Shown: positions 30,949-39,623 of the stretch, in pieces | Layout of the letters: each line of letters begins with the position of its first letter | Position numbering within the stretch: the stretch's first letter is position 1 | IMG/VR virus record: IMGVR_UViG_3300014502_000014 | Location: 1-41,900 of that record | Direction: 5' to 3' (one strand) | DNA: 41,900 nucleotides | Source of the DNA: a virus | The notes under the pieces: model-generated | What the model was told of the DNA's origin: nothing | What the model saw: the letters and a program-made list of their open reading frames with translations, nothing else | The model's database searches: none | Translations under genes and position numbers: made by a program

Positions 30949-31656
30949 ATGCCAGTAACAAGTGGAATCTCAGGTTTCGGAACGACTCTTTCCTGGAACG
31001 GAACCGCACTCGCCGAACTGAAGAAGATCGGCGGCCCTAAAATCAGTGTCAGTACCATCCCTATGACAAACCATGGCTCACCGAGCGGTTTTGCGGAGTT
31101 CGTGGGCGGCGTAGGTGACGGAGGTGAGGTATCGATCAGCGGCAACCTGATCGCGGGCGACACCGCGGGCGCAAACGCCATGATCACGGATATGATCGCC
31201 AAGACAATTCGGGCGGTGGTTATCACCGGCCCCGGCAGCCTGTTCACCTGGTCTTTCAATGCCCTGTGCACGGGATATGAACCGACGCTGGACTTTGACG
31301 CCAACCTTTCCTTCACGGCCACCTTCAAAGTCACCGGCGTGCCGACCTTCGGCTACACATCGGCGCCGCAGCTCACGGCGTTATCCATTACCACCACGCC
31401 GACCACGCTCTTCCCGACCTTTGCGGCCGGAACCTACATCTACCAGGTGCAGACCAGCGGCACATCGTTCACCGTCACCCCGACCTGCGCCACGGCGGAC
31501 AACATCACGGTCAACGGTTCAACGGTAGTCAGCGGCAACGCCTCCAGCGCCATCGCCATCGCTGGTGTGGGAACGATCGTCACCGTAACAATTGTTTGTA
31601 TCAAAGCCGGTATGATCAACCGGACCTACACCATCACGGTCACAAAGACTTCATAA
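30949..31656 (+). CDS. major tail tube protein with cadherin-like C-terminal domain
   Basis: The 235-aa protein starts at ATG 30949 after ATCGGAGGTAAATAA. Residues 1-130 have the long-tail tube pattern (FGTTLSWNGTALAELKKIGGP, DGGEVSISGNLIAG, SFTATFKVTGVPTFG). Residues about 140-235 form an extra beta-sandwich of the cadherin-like type (LTALSITTTPTTLFPTF, TVTPTCATADNITVNGSTV, YTITVTK) that would project from the tail surface. Such tail Ig-like domains are thought to bind surfaces weakly. Terminators flank the gene on both sides, consistent with high separate expression. Confidence 0.85.
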   Translation: MPVTSGISGFGTTLSWNGTALAELKKIGGPKISVSTIPMTNHGSPSGFAEFVGGVGDGGEVSISGNLIAGDTAGANAMITDMIAKTIRAVVITGPGSLFTWSFNALCTGYEPTLDFDANLSFTATFKVTGVPTFGYTSAPQLTALSITTTPTTLFPTFAAGTYIYQVQTSGTSFTVTPTCATADNITVNGSTVVSGNASSAIAIAGVGTIVTVTIVCIKAGMINRTYTITVTKTS

Positions 31657-31678
31657 ATAGTCTTTCAAAGTGAGACAA

Positions 31679-31712
31679 GGGGCGGGGACTGTAAACCCGC
31701 CCCTTTTTTTCT
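31679..31712 (+). terminator. intrinsic terminator after tail tube gene
   Basis: GGGGCGGG (31679-31686) pairs with CCCGCCCC (31696-31703) around a short loop, followed by a run of seven T. This is a strong terminator typical of the end of a highly expressed tail tube gene. Confidence 0.9.
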
Positions 31713-31734
31713 CAAGGAATAAAAAGGAGTAATC

Positions 31735-32088
31735 ATGTCAAAAATTAACCCGGCGGTTACTATTTTTCTGGACAAAGAACGCCACCTCAGAATGACGATG
31801 AATGCCATGGTCGACTTTGAAGAAATGACCGGCCAAAAACTGACTGATCCAAAAACTATTGAATCCTTCAGTTCGAACATGGACATTAAACATTTAAGGG
31901 CGTTGCTCTGGGCGCTTCTGCGGCATGAGGACAAAACACTCACCGTTGAGCAGGTCGGCGATCTCATTGAAATCCAGAATATGACAGAATTATCGACTGC
32001 CATTGCCGCAGCATGGGGAAACGCCGTACCGGAGGCGCCGAAAGATGCCGCCCCTTTAGCGACGCCGCCCCTGAGTGGAACTGGTTAG
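31735..32088 (+). CDS. tail assembly chaperone (gpG-like)
   Basis: The 117-aa protein starts at ATG 31735 after AAAAAGGAGTAATC. It begins with a beta segment (PAVTIFLDKERHLRMTMNAMVDFEEMTGQ) and a helical C-half (KHLRALLWALLRHEDKTLTVEQVGDLIE), the usual layout of the first tail assembly chaperone. It precedes the tape measure gene. A GGGAAAC slippery site at 32016-32022 near its end would give a fused product with the downstream frame. Confidence 0.85.
   Translation: MSKINPAVTIFLDKERHLRMTMNAMVDFEEMTGQKLTDPKTIESFSSNMDIKHLRALLWALLRHEDKTLTVEQVGDLIEIQNMTELSTAIAAAWGNAVPEAPKDAAPLATPPLSGTG
32016..32022 (+). promoter_or_regulatory. -1 ribosomal frameshift site (GGGAAAC)
   Basis: In the gpG-like frame the codons read TGG GGA AAC, so G-GGA-AAC is a canonical X-XXY-YYZ heptamer. 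It is nearly identical to the lambda G/GT site GGGAAAG. A slip at AAC resumes at 32022 (CGC) in the frame of the gpT-like ORF, giving a 222-aa fusion. Confidence 0.8.
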
Positions 32089-32402
32089 AGATCTGGAGTT
32101 TCGCGCGTGAATGTCTGGGACTGGAGAACGCCGAATTCTGGAACTTAACCATGGCGCAATTTGACGCGCTGGCGAAACGCTACCGGGACATACAGGAACG
32201 ACTGGACTTCCGTACCGGTTTGATCTGTTCCGTGATTGCCAACTGTAATCGCACGTCAAACAGTAAAACCTTCGAACCGCAGGACTTCATGCCGAAAAAA
32301 CGTGAAGAAGTAACCGTGGCACAAAGTCCGGACGCCATGCTAAAGAGATTAATGATGCTCAACGCCGCGACCGGCGGCAAGATAATAGAACTCAACCCTT
32401 AA
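32022..32402 (+). CDS. tail assembly chaperone frameshift extension (gpT-like)
   Basis: This ORF is in the -1 frame relative to the gpG-like gene and is read after slippage at GGGAAAC. It adds 126 residues to the first 96: APEWNWLEIWSFARECLGLENAEFWNLTMAQFDALAKRY has the conserved aromatic gpT-type helices. The only in-frame ATG near its start (32013) lacks a ribosome-binding site. Both forms chaperone the tape measure protein during tail assembly. Confidence 0.8.
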   Translation, partial: RRTGGAERCRPFSDAAPEWNWLEIWSFARECLGLENAEFWNLTMAQFDALAKRYRDIQERLDFRTGLICSVIANCNRTSNSKTFEPQDFMPKKREEVTVAQSPDAMLKRLMMLNAATGGKIIELNP

Positions 32403-32414
32403 AGGAGTAATTCC

Positions 32415-34742
32415 ATGGCTGGAGAAATCGCTAAATTATTTGTAACTTTGGGTATTAATGACTCCGGCCTGCAGACAGGTTTAAAGAATCTGCAGAAAAA
32501 CATGACCGCCGTCGGCAAAGAGATGACCGTTATCGGCACCACAATCACTGCAGCCATGGGCGCGGCTGTTTACAGTTTTACCAAGGCCGGCGCCGCTATT
32601 AACGATATGAGCAAAAAAACCGGCATGTCCACCGAGACATTGTCGGCCTTGAAGTTCGCGGCGGATTCCACCGGCAGTTCTATCGAAGGATTGGAAATAG
32701 CAGTCAAACTGATGTCCAAGGGTATCGGTGAAGGAATGCTCACCGGCAAAGGTCAATTCGTTGACGCCATGAAAGCGATCGGGCTTTCCATGGATGACCT
32801 GATCGGCAAAAACCCTGATCAGCAATTCATGTTGATTGCGCGGGCCTTATCCAATGTCCATAATCCCGCAATGCAGGCGGATATGGCGCTGAAAATCTTC
32901 GGCCGCAGCGGCACGGATATGCTGCCGATGCTGGCGGACGGCGCTGATGGTCTGGATAAACTGATGCAAAAAGCCAAGGATCTGGGCGTGGTATTCAGCA
33001 AGGACGGCGCCGAAAGCGCTGAAACACTCAGCCGGGCATTGGCTTCCGTCAAAGCATCCGTGCAGGGACTGGCTAATGAAATTGGTTCAACCTTGGCGCC
33101 TGTTATCACTGATGCGGTAGCGAATATCACAAATATTATCAAAAGTATTACCGATTGGGCAAAGGCACATCCCGAACTGGCTAAAAACCTTACAATCATC
33201 ACGGCTGGCGTAGGTGCTTTGCTGGCGCAGTTAGGTCCGCTATTGATTACACTCCCGTTACTTGCCGCTGGGTTTCAAATCTTGTTGGGGCCGGCAGGCT
33301 GGGTCATTCTGGCTATTGAAGCCCTGGCCGCTGCCGCCATCTTTCTCATTTTGAACTGGGCAAAAGTTAAACTGTTTTTCTCTGATCTCTGGGACTTGAT
33401 CAAAGTCATCTTCGCCAATGCTGTGAAGTTTATCTCCAACACCGTCCTCCTTCCCTTCATTGAATTCTACGGGAAAATATTCGGAACTTTGGCGGAAGGC
33501 ATCGGTAAAATCGTCGGTATTTTCAATAAGGATCTGGGCAAGTCCATCGAAGATTTTGGCAGCAAGATGGTCAACGCCCGGCAGGAGATCAATAAATGGT
33601 CTGACGCGATCGTTGACAGCTCACGGGATGCCGTCACTGCAAGGCAAATGCAATTCGATCTGGCAAATGCCGCCAAAGAATCCGCGGATAAAATGACGAC
33701 CAACGTCAAGAACTATACCGCGACTGCCAAACAATCTGCGTCTTCGCTGGCTGACGTCCAGATCGCCGCGATCAATAAGGCGCTGACTGCCGCGCAGACA
33801 TCCCACGACCAGAAAATGAAAGACCTCCAGTCAGAATATGACGCCACGGTCAAGAACATCGATGCTTCCATGGGAATTATTCTCAGCGGCATGGATAACC
33901 AGATTACGGCGATTGAGAAACAAAAACAGGCCAACGCCGACGCCATTACTGAACGTCAAAATCAAGAAAAAATAGCCACTCTGACAAGCCAGATAAACGC
34001 CGAAAAAGATGTCGACCGGAAAAAGGAGCTGCAAAAAGAACTGGATGATTTTCTGCAGCAGATCGCCGACGATAAAGTCGCGCGGGAACTGGACGATCAG
34101 ATAATAACCCTCCGTGCCGCGCAGGACAATGTCAGACAGTCAGCAACTGATGCAAAGACTGCCGCTGAAAACAAATTGAATGACGCCAAGACAGCAGCCG
34201 ATACTGAGCTGAAGGATTTTCAGGATAGTGAAAACGCGAAGATAACACAAATAAATACGACACTGAATGCAACCCTCGCCGCTTATGATGCGGACGAGAA
34301 AGCGTTTAACACACTCCTGGCGGACAAAACCAAATCAATGGAAGAATATGTTGCAGCATATAATACTTTGGTCGGGCAAATGGTCTCCAGCGGATCTATC
34401 CCCGCGCCTGCACCTTCCACGCCCGGCGGATCAATGTTTACTCCGCCGTTTATTAACGCGTATCCTTCACCCGGTAAAAGCATCGGATTAAATCCAGTCC
34501 CGATCCCGAAAATGGCCCTCGGCGGCATCGCCATGTCGCCCATGGCGGCGATCATCGGGGAACGGGGACCGGAGGCCGTGATCCCGATGGATAAACTGGG
34601 GAACGGCGGCGCCGGCGGGCAGGTCAACCATATCACCATTCACGTCGCCGGGTCCGTCCGGACTGATCGCGAACTCCTGGCATTTGTCCATGAAGGTTTG
34701 CTGGTAGGCAACCGCAGTAACGCTCATTTGGGGTTTAGTTAA
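32415..34742 (+). CDS. tail tape measure protein
   Basis: The 775-aa protein starts at ATG 32415. The N-terminus has the TP901-type tape measure block (KLFVTLGINDSGLQTGLKNLQKNMTAVGKEM, INDMSKKTGMSTETLSALKFAA). Two or three hydrophobic segments lie at about 260-315, followed by long coiled coil (about 420-650, rich in Asp, Lys, Gln and Ala) and a Pro/Gly-rich end (PAPAPSTPGGS, MSPMAAIIGERGPEAVIP). The last block resembles the tape measure C-terminus of many siphophages. It sets tail length. Position after the chaperones is diagnostic. Confidence 0.93.
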   Translation: MAGEIAKLFVTLGINDSGLQTGLKNLQKNMTAVGKEMTVIGTTITAAMGAAVYSFTKAGAAINDMSKKTGMSTETLSALKFAADSTGSSIEGLEIAVKLMSKGIGEGMLTGKGQFVDAMKAIGLSMDDLIGKNPDQQFMLIARALSNVHNPAMQADMALKIFGRSGTDMLPMLADGADGLDKLMQKAKDLGVVFSKDGAESAETLSRALASVKASVQGLANEIGSTLAPVITDAVANITNIIKSITDWAKAHPELAKNLTIITAGVGALLAQLGPLLITLPLLAAGFQILLGPAGWVILAIEALAAAAIFLILNWAKVKLFFSDLWDLIKVIFANAVKFISNTVLLPFIEFYGKIFGTLAEGIGKIVGIFNKDLGKSIEDFGSKMVNARQEINKWSDAIVDSSRDAVTARQMQFDLANAAKESADKMTTNVKNYTATAKQSASSLADVQIAAINKALTAAQTSHDQKMKDLQSEYDATVKNIDASMGIILSGMDNQITAIEKQKQANADAITERQNQEKIATLTSQINAEKDVDRKKELQKELDDFLQQIADDKVARELDDQIITLRAAQDNVRQSATDAKTAAENKLNDAKTAADTELKDFQDSENAKITQINTTLNATLAAYDADEKAFNTLLADKTKSMEEYVAAYNTLVGQMVSSGSIPAPAPSTPGGSMFTPPFINAYPSPGKSIGLNPVPIPKMALGGIAMSPMAAIIGERGPEAVIPMDKLGNGGAGGQVNHITIHVAGSVRTDRELLAFVHEGLLVGNRSNAHLGFS

Positions 34743-37022
34743 ATGTCAACAGCTATAATCGCCGCCGCCAATTCAAATGCATCCTTCAAGGCCATAGCTA
34801 CCGCTGTCTGTACCGGTGCTGACGACCAGAACGTTATTGGCGCCTATCTGACAACAGGCAACAATGTGCAATTGGGCCCGAGCAGTGATTATTATATCAG
34901 CGCATCCGGCTATATCAATATGCGTTCAAATTGTCGCCTTTATGGGACCGACAATACCACCATCGTTCATCTGGCAAATTCCTGCATCTACATTGTCAAT
35001 GTCAATAATGTCGAAGTCGATCATATGCAAATTCAAGGTACTGCACCATTCAGCGGCCCCATCTTTATCAGCAATAATGCAGGCACTCCTGTCAGCGGGT
35101 TCAAGATCCACGATATCCTGGATAATACTGTCACAGGTGGAGTTCAGACTACAGTACAGATTTACTCGAATAACGCGCTCGTTTCCAACATCGTTTTATC
35201 GCGGATTGACAATCTCAACTCGCCGGGCTTCGGGGTTTTCTTTGCCGGTGAAGGCGCGGGGCAAAGTATCTCGAATGTAGTTGTTTATAAATGCACTGCG
35301 GAATACGCGGGCGTTTACAATACCAGTAATGCCTGGGCGACCGGCTTCGATTTTGCCGAGACTACAGGCTTGACCGTCAGTCATCTATACGTGATTAACT
35401 GCAACGCGTCGTATTCTTTAGAATCGAACTTCCATTTCGAGGACGCTCCGACAAAAATCGATGTGATACTCACTGGTAACACAGCGACATACGGCGGCCA
35501 AAAGCCGTCAAACTTCAATAACGGCGACGGTTCTTACGGTGTGATATTCGGGTACGGTTTTGTGAGTTTGACCGGGGACGTTATCTTCTGCAATAACTTC
35601 GGGTCCAACAACCTCAACGGCGACCTGAGGACAGCAGCCGGGGTATTCAGTCCTCCCATCACGCAAGTTACCCCGCCCGGCTCGACCAAAACCGCGACCC
35701 CCGTCAATCAGGCAAATTGCAGCGGCTGCATCGTGACAACGACCTCGGGCACTAAAACGCTCGTTTTATATTCCAACGACGGCAACCCGGTCAATCAGCA
35801 GATCTACCTGGGCGGCTACTACGCTTCTAATGACGGCAATTCCTACACTTTCAATGGCCAGAATGTGATTGCCAGTTTCACCGATTACATTGTCATGCAG
35901 TTGATCCAAACCGGCGCGCCTCCCACCGGCGGCGGTAATTTCGGCAACAACGGCGCGGGCATGGGAAACGCAGGCGGACTGGACGGGTCTTATTTCTTTA
36001 GTTCCCCCGGTTATGCCGGTGTCAACGGCGCGATTGCCAGTATGAGCGTATTGGCAGATAATAGCGACGGCGCAAACGCCCATAATATTCAGCTCGGTCT
36101 TTACAGCGTATCCGGCGGTATCTATACGCTCGTTGCTCATACCGGGTCAATCAGCATCCCGGCCGGAGCCGCGAAACAATGGTTTGCCGGCAATACTACG
36201 ACAACCCCCACACTCTCATCCGGCACAACGTATGTACTGCTGGTCCGCGCCGACAATGCCGCGATCGAGATCTATTACGATACGACCGTCGGTAAATCTT
36301 TGATGTGGGAAACCGTCCCGCCCGCCTGGGGTTCATGGGATGCGTCTTTCACCGGTCCAACGACAGGCACCTCGCCTTTCGAAATCGATATCTTCGCCAC
36401 TGTCGCCGCTGCCGGTTTGGCAATCAATACCTCCATCGCCTCATCGGTCACAACAACCAGCGCCACGTTGAACGGCGCGGTGACCGCGACGGGCGGCGAT
36501 AATCCGACCGTCACTGTTTACTGGGGCACGACGGACGGCGGCCAGGTGGCGGGGAACTGGCAGCACAATTCGGCGCCCACATCACCCACCCAGCCGCAGG
36601 GCGCAGTCTCTTTCTATTTGAACATCGCCGGTCTCAATCCCAATACCCAGTATTATTTTAATGTTAAGGCCACCAATTCCGGCGGCACGGCCTGGGGCAC
36701 GTCGGCAACCTTTACCACCACGGCGATCGCCGCGCCTTCCGTGACTATCTCCGCCCCGTCATCCATCACCGCGCATACTGCCACGTTGAACGGCGCCGTG
36801 ACTGCTCCGGGCGGCGATAATCCCTCCGTTACTTTTTACTGGGGAACAACTGACGGAGGACAGGTACCCGGGAACTGGCAGCACAGCTCGGCGCCCACAT
36901 CACCTTCCCAGCCGCAGGGGGCCGGTGCCTGTTATCTGAATGTGACCGGTTTAAGTCCCAATACTGTGTATTATTGTAACCTCAAAGCGACAAATTCAGG
37001 CGGTACATCATGGGGAGTTTAA
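34743..37022 (+). CDS. beta-helix tail spike-like protein with FN3 repeats
   Basis: The 759-aa protein starts at ATG 34743, directly after the tape measure stop. Residues about 1-300 look like a right-handed parallel beta-helix (repeats such as INMRSNCRLYGTDNTTI, VNVNNVEVDHMQIQG, ISNVVVYKCTAEYAG). Residues about 400-550 form a beta-sandwich (FNIQLGLYS-type strands). Two FN3-like domains (each INTS..TATLNGAV...NPNTQYYFNVKATNSGGT) follow as a 318-bp tandem repeat. The second domain is cut by the stop TAA at 37020-37022 before its last strand, which continues in the next ORF. Confidence 0.75.
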   Translation: MSTAIIAAANSNASFKAIATAVCTGADDQNVIGAYLTTGNNVQLGPSSDYYISASGYINMRSNCRLYGTDNTTIVHLANSCIYIVNVNNVEVDHMQIQGTAPFSGPIFISNNAGTPVSGFKIHDILDNTVTGGVQTTVQIYSNNALVSNIVLSRIDNLNSPGFGVFFAGEGAGQSISNVVVYKCTAEYAGVYNTSNAWATGFDFAETTGLTVSHLYVINCNASYSLESNFHFEDAPTKIDVILTGNTATYGGQKPSNFNNGDGSYGVIFGYGFVSLTGDVIFCNNFGSNNLNGDLRTAAGVFSPPITQVTPPGSTKTATPVNQANCSGCIVTTTSGTKTLVLYSNDGNPVNQQIYLGGYYASNDGNSYTFNGQNVIASFTDYIVMQLIQTGAPPTGGGNFGNNGAGMGNAGGLDGSYFFSSPGYAGVNGAIASMSVLADNSDGANAHNIQLGLYSVSGGIYTLVAHTGSISIPAGAAKQWFAGNTTTTPTLSSGTTYVLLVRADNAAIEIYYDTTVGKSLMWETVPPAWGSWDASFTGPTTGTSPFEIDIFATVAAAGLAINTSIASSVTTTSATLNGAVTATGGDNPTVTVYWGTTDGGQVAGNWQHNSAPTSPTQPQGAVSFYLNIAGLNPNTQYYFNVKATNSGGTAWGTSATFTTTAIAAPSVTISAPSSITAHTATLNGAVTAPGGDNPSVTFYWGTTDGGQVPGNWQHSSAPTSPSQPQGAGACYLNVTGLSPNTVYYCNLKATNSGGTSWGV
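36463..37010 (+). repeat. 318-bp tandem repeat encoding FN3-like domains
   Basis: The segment starting CCACGTTGAACGGCG at 36463 recurs at 36781, exactly 318 bp (106 codons) later, with high DNA identity (for example GCGGCGATAATCC and GGCGCCCACATCACC in both). This indicates a recent domain duplication in the tail protein. Confidence 0.8.
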
Positions 37023-38953
37023 GTTTTACGACCGCAGTTACTACTCCGCCCGTCGTTGTTACGGCGGCGGCATCGTTAATCAATACCACCGGCGCTACGC
37101 TTAACGGCAATCTGACCGGGCTGGGTTCGGCCTTAAGCGTGGCTGTATCGTTCCAGTATGGGTTGACCACGGCCTACGGTTCAACCGTCACGGCTTCGGG
37201 ATCGCCCTTATCCGCAACCGGTATATTTTCTACCGGAATCAGCGGACTTAACGCGAATACCCTTTATCATTTCAGGACCGTTGCTGTCGGCGATAGTACA
37301 GTTTACGGCGCGGATCAGAGCTTTACCACGAATGCCGCGCAAAATTCCAAAGCCGTGTTTTCCTGTCGTATTGCTTTTACTTCAGGATTGTACGATGCCT
37401 CTCCGGTGTGGACGGACGTCAGCGCGGATCTCATTTCCTATTCCGTCGGCCGCAGCCGCCAGAACCAATTAGATCGGTTTGAGGCAGGCACGGCCAGCAT
37501 GTTGCTCAAGAACCCGAACGGCAATTATACGGCAAAGAATACCGGCGGAGCTTATTATCCCAATGTCGACATCCGTAAGAAAATCAATATCCAGGCAACC
37601 TACAACGGAATCACTTACGACCGCTATACGGGCTTTATCAGACTGTGGAATCCCGTCTACATGGAAGAAAATGGCGAGCAGGTACCTGCCGTCCAAGTGG
37701 AATGCACCGACGGTTTAAGAAATCTTTCCGTCGCCAAGCTCAATAATGCCGGTTATCCCCAGGAACTGGGGGGCGCACGGATCAACCATGTATTAGATAG
37801 CGTGGGTTGGCCCGCAGCGCAGCGTTCTATCGCTCCGGGGCAATATCAGATGGCTGCCACTGGCGCCATCGCTAATGTGAACGCATTAGACCACATGGAA
37901 GATGTGGAGGATTCGGAGCAGGCTTTATTGTGGATCCGCGGCGATGGTTATATCGTCTACCAGGATTTGATGACCCGCGTTACGGCGCCGTATACAACTT
38001 CCAACGCCATCTTCGGCGACGGCCATCTTCCGATATTCACGCCGCAAATGCCGCTGGATGACGACCTTCTTTACAATGACATTCGTTTAACGCGCACCGG
38101 CGGGACCGAGCAGGCATTCCAGAATACCGCCAGCATCAATTCTTATGGACTCTCTTCTTACACCAAAGGCGGCAAATTATTAACTTCCGACGATGATGTC
38201 GCCGCGATTGCCGGTTACCTGATGATGCGCTTCTTCAAACCGATCGTCCGGTTCAAGCAAATGACTGTCAAGCCGAATTACACCGGTTATGAGTCGCAGC
38301 TCTGGCCCCAGGCGCTGGGTAGAGAGATATCGGACCGCATCTCAGTCGTCCGTAACGATCAGAATATCAACGGGGATTATTTTATCGAAGGCATTGCCGA
38401 AAACTGGGATTATCGCACGCAGGATTTCAGTATAGACTGGATGCTTTCCGATGTGGTCACAGTCCGGGTACCCACAGTGCAAACGGATACTTTGCTTCCG
38501 AATGGCGCCGGTTCAGTTACGCAACTGGCTCCCACCGGATTCCCAAATAACTGGCAATGCGTACTCTACCAGAACGACAACGCATTTGTCAGTATTTATG
38601 GCGGCAGTGGAGAAGATTCTTACGCCCTGACTGACGTGGGCCCGATGGGGTACATTTTCAGGGTCAAAATTCATTCGTATTGCCAGGAAAATTATATCAA
38701 TGGTGACCATGGATCCGCTGCCCTGTTCATCACGATCGCCGGTGTAACTTATAGCGTTGCGCATCCGTCCCCTGGCGGCATGGTGACTTACGTAGACTCG
38801 TTCAATCTGCCACCGGGGATCACGCAGGCGCAAATCAATGCTGCAGAATTGGGCATTATATTATCCTCGACCTACAACAGCCTGTATCAATACAACGGCC
38901 AGGTTTGTTTCTATCTGTGGGTCGAAATAACCTCATTCCCCAACTGGCCGTAA
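37010..38953 (+). CDS. tail baseplate/minor structural protein, N-terminal FN3
   Basis: ATG 37010 gives 647 aa. The first residues (GSLSFTTAVTTPP) complete the last strand of the FN3 domain left open in the upstream ORF, and another FN3-like domain follows (about 15-105, ending TVYGADQSFTT). The main domain begins near residue 120 (AFTSGLYDASPVWTDVSADLISYSVGRSRQNQLDRFEAG, LLKNPNGNYTAKNTG, RYTGFI) and resembles siphophage minor tail or baseplate hub proteins. The C-terminal 150 residues are a beta-sandwich. It may be translated alone or as a -1 frameshift fusion with the upstream protein. Confidence 0.75.
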   Translation: MGSLSFTTAVTTPPVVVTAAASLINTTGATLNGNLTGLGSALSVAVSFQYGLTTAYGSTVTASGSPLSATGIFSTGISGLNANTLYHFRTVAVGDSTVYGADQSFTTNAAQNSKAVFSCRIAFTSGLYDASPVWTDVSADLISYSVGRSRQNQLDRFEAGTASMLLKNPNGNYTAKNTGGAYYPNVDIRKKINIQATYNGITYDRYTGFIRLWNPVYMEENGEQVPAVQVECTDGLRNLSVAKLNNAGYPQELGGARINHVLDSVGWPAAQRSIAPGQYQMAATGAIANVNALDHMEDVEDSEQALLWIRGDGYIVYQDLMTRVTAPYTTSNAIFGDGHLPIFTPQMPLDDDLLYNDIRLTRTGGTEQAFQNTASINSYGLSSYTKGGKLLTSDDDVAAIAGYLMMRFFKPIVRFKQMTVKPNYTGYESQLWPQALGREISDRISVVRNDQNINGDYFIEGIAENWDYRTQDFSIDWMLSDVVTVRVPTVQTDTLLPNGAGSVTQLAPTGFPNNWQCVLYQNDNAFVSIYGGSGEDSYALTDVGPMGYIFRVKIHSYCQENYINGDHGSAALFITIAGVTYSVAHPSPGGMVTYVDSFNLPPGITQAQINAAELGIILSSTYNSLYQYNGQVCFYLWVEITSFPNWP

Positions 38954-38964
38954 AAGGAGCCGCG

Positions 38965-39615
38965 ATGCAGCAAATTGAAATATCGTTAATCGAAAAGATA
39001 TTGGAGTGGGTGAAAAATATGTGCTTGAAATGGTTTAAGAAACAACCGCCGGTAACTTCCCCCAGTCCCCCGGTGACTACCCCGCCGGTCGTTGCGCCGC
39101 CAGCTCCCGCGCCCCTGAAACTCTTGCATCCGGAAGAACCCCGTAATTCAGCCGCAACGCTGGATAGCACATCGATATCTGACGTTTTATGCCAATGGTT
39201 TACGCTTTGGAATGTGCCGGCAGAAAATCAGGAATACTTTCGCACTGCGATTGTCATTACATTAGTAAATCCCCTGATGGTTCCGGACGGGCCGGGAGCG
39301 GTAAAAGAAGTGCCCGCCGATTCTTATGCGGTCGGCAACGTGCGGCACCTGGATGTCGAACCTGCTTGGTTAAACCCCGGGGTAATTGCGCATGAGCAAG
39401 CGCACAACAGCTATGCGCTTTTGACGAATGACCAGAAGGCGGCCTTTACCGCGGCATTTGACAGCCTGAAAAACACGGACCCGAAACTTGTTTACCTATG
39501 GAGTGTTAATAATTACGGTCTCAGCTCGGATGTTGAAGGCCACGCGGAAACATACCGATACTGGGGCTCGGAAATGCCGCCTGAATTAATTAGCTATTAC
39601 CCGAAACTTTTCTGA
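38965..39615 (+). CDS. putative zinc metallopeptidase (HEQAH)
   Basis: The 216-aa protein uses ATG 38965, with AAAGGAG upstream. A proline-rich linker (about 28-52, PPVTSPSPPVTTPPV) separates an N-terminal amphipathic helix (ISLIEKILEWVKNMCLKWF) from a C-terminal domain containing HEQAH (143-147), a HExxH zinc motif, and SSDVEGHAETYRYW (187-200), where Glu191, His193 or Glu195 could be the third ligand. This is a zincin arrangement. Position just upstream of a cell-wall peptidase and holin-like gene suggests lysis or virion entry, but the substrate is unknown. Confidence 0.65.
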   Translation: MQQIEISLIEKILEWVKNMCLKWFKKQPPVTSPSPPVTTPPVVAPPAPAPLKLLHPEEPRNSAATLDSTSISDVLCQWFTLWNVPAENQEYFRTAIVITLVNPLMVPDGPGAVKEVPADSYAVGNVRHLDVEPAWLNPGVIAHEQAHNSYALLTNDQKAAFTAAFDSLKNTDPKLVYLWSVNNYGLSSDVEGHAETYRYWGSEMPPELISYYPKLF

Positions 39616-39623
39616 GGTGTAGG

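Noticed and set aside
32013-32402. Independent gene from ATG 32013
   Set aside because: There is no ribosome-binding site and the ATG lies inside the upstream gene at the slippery site; a frameshift extension explains it better.
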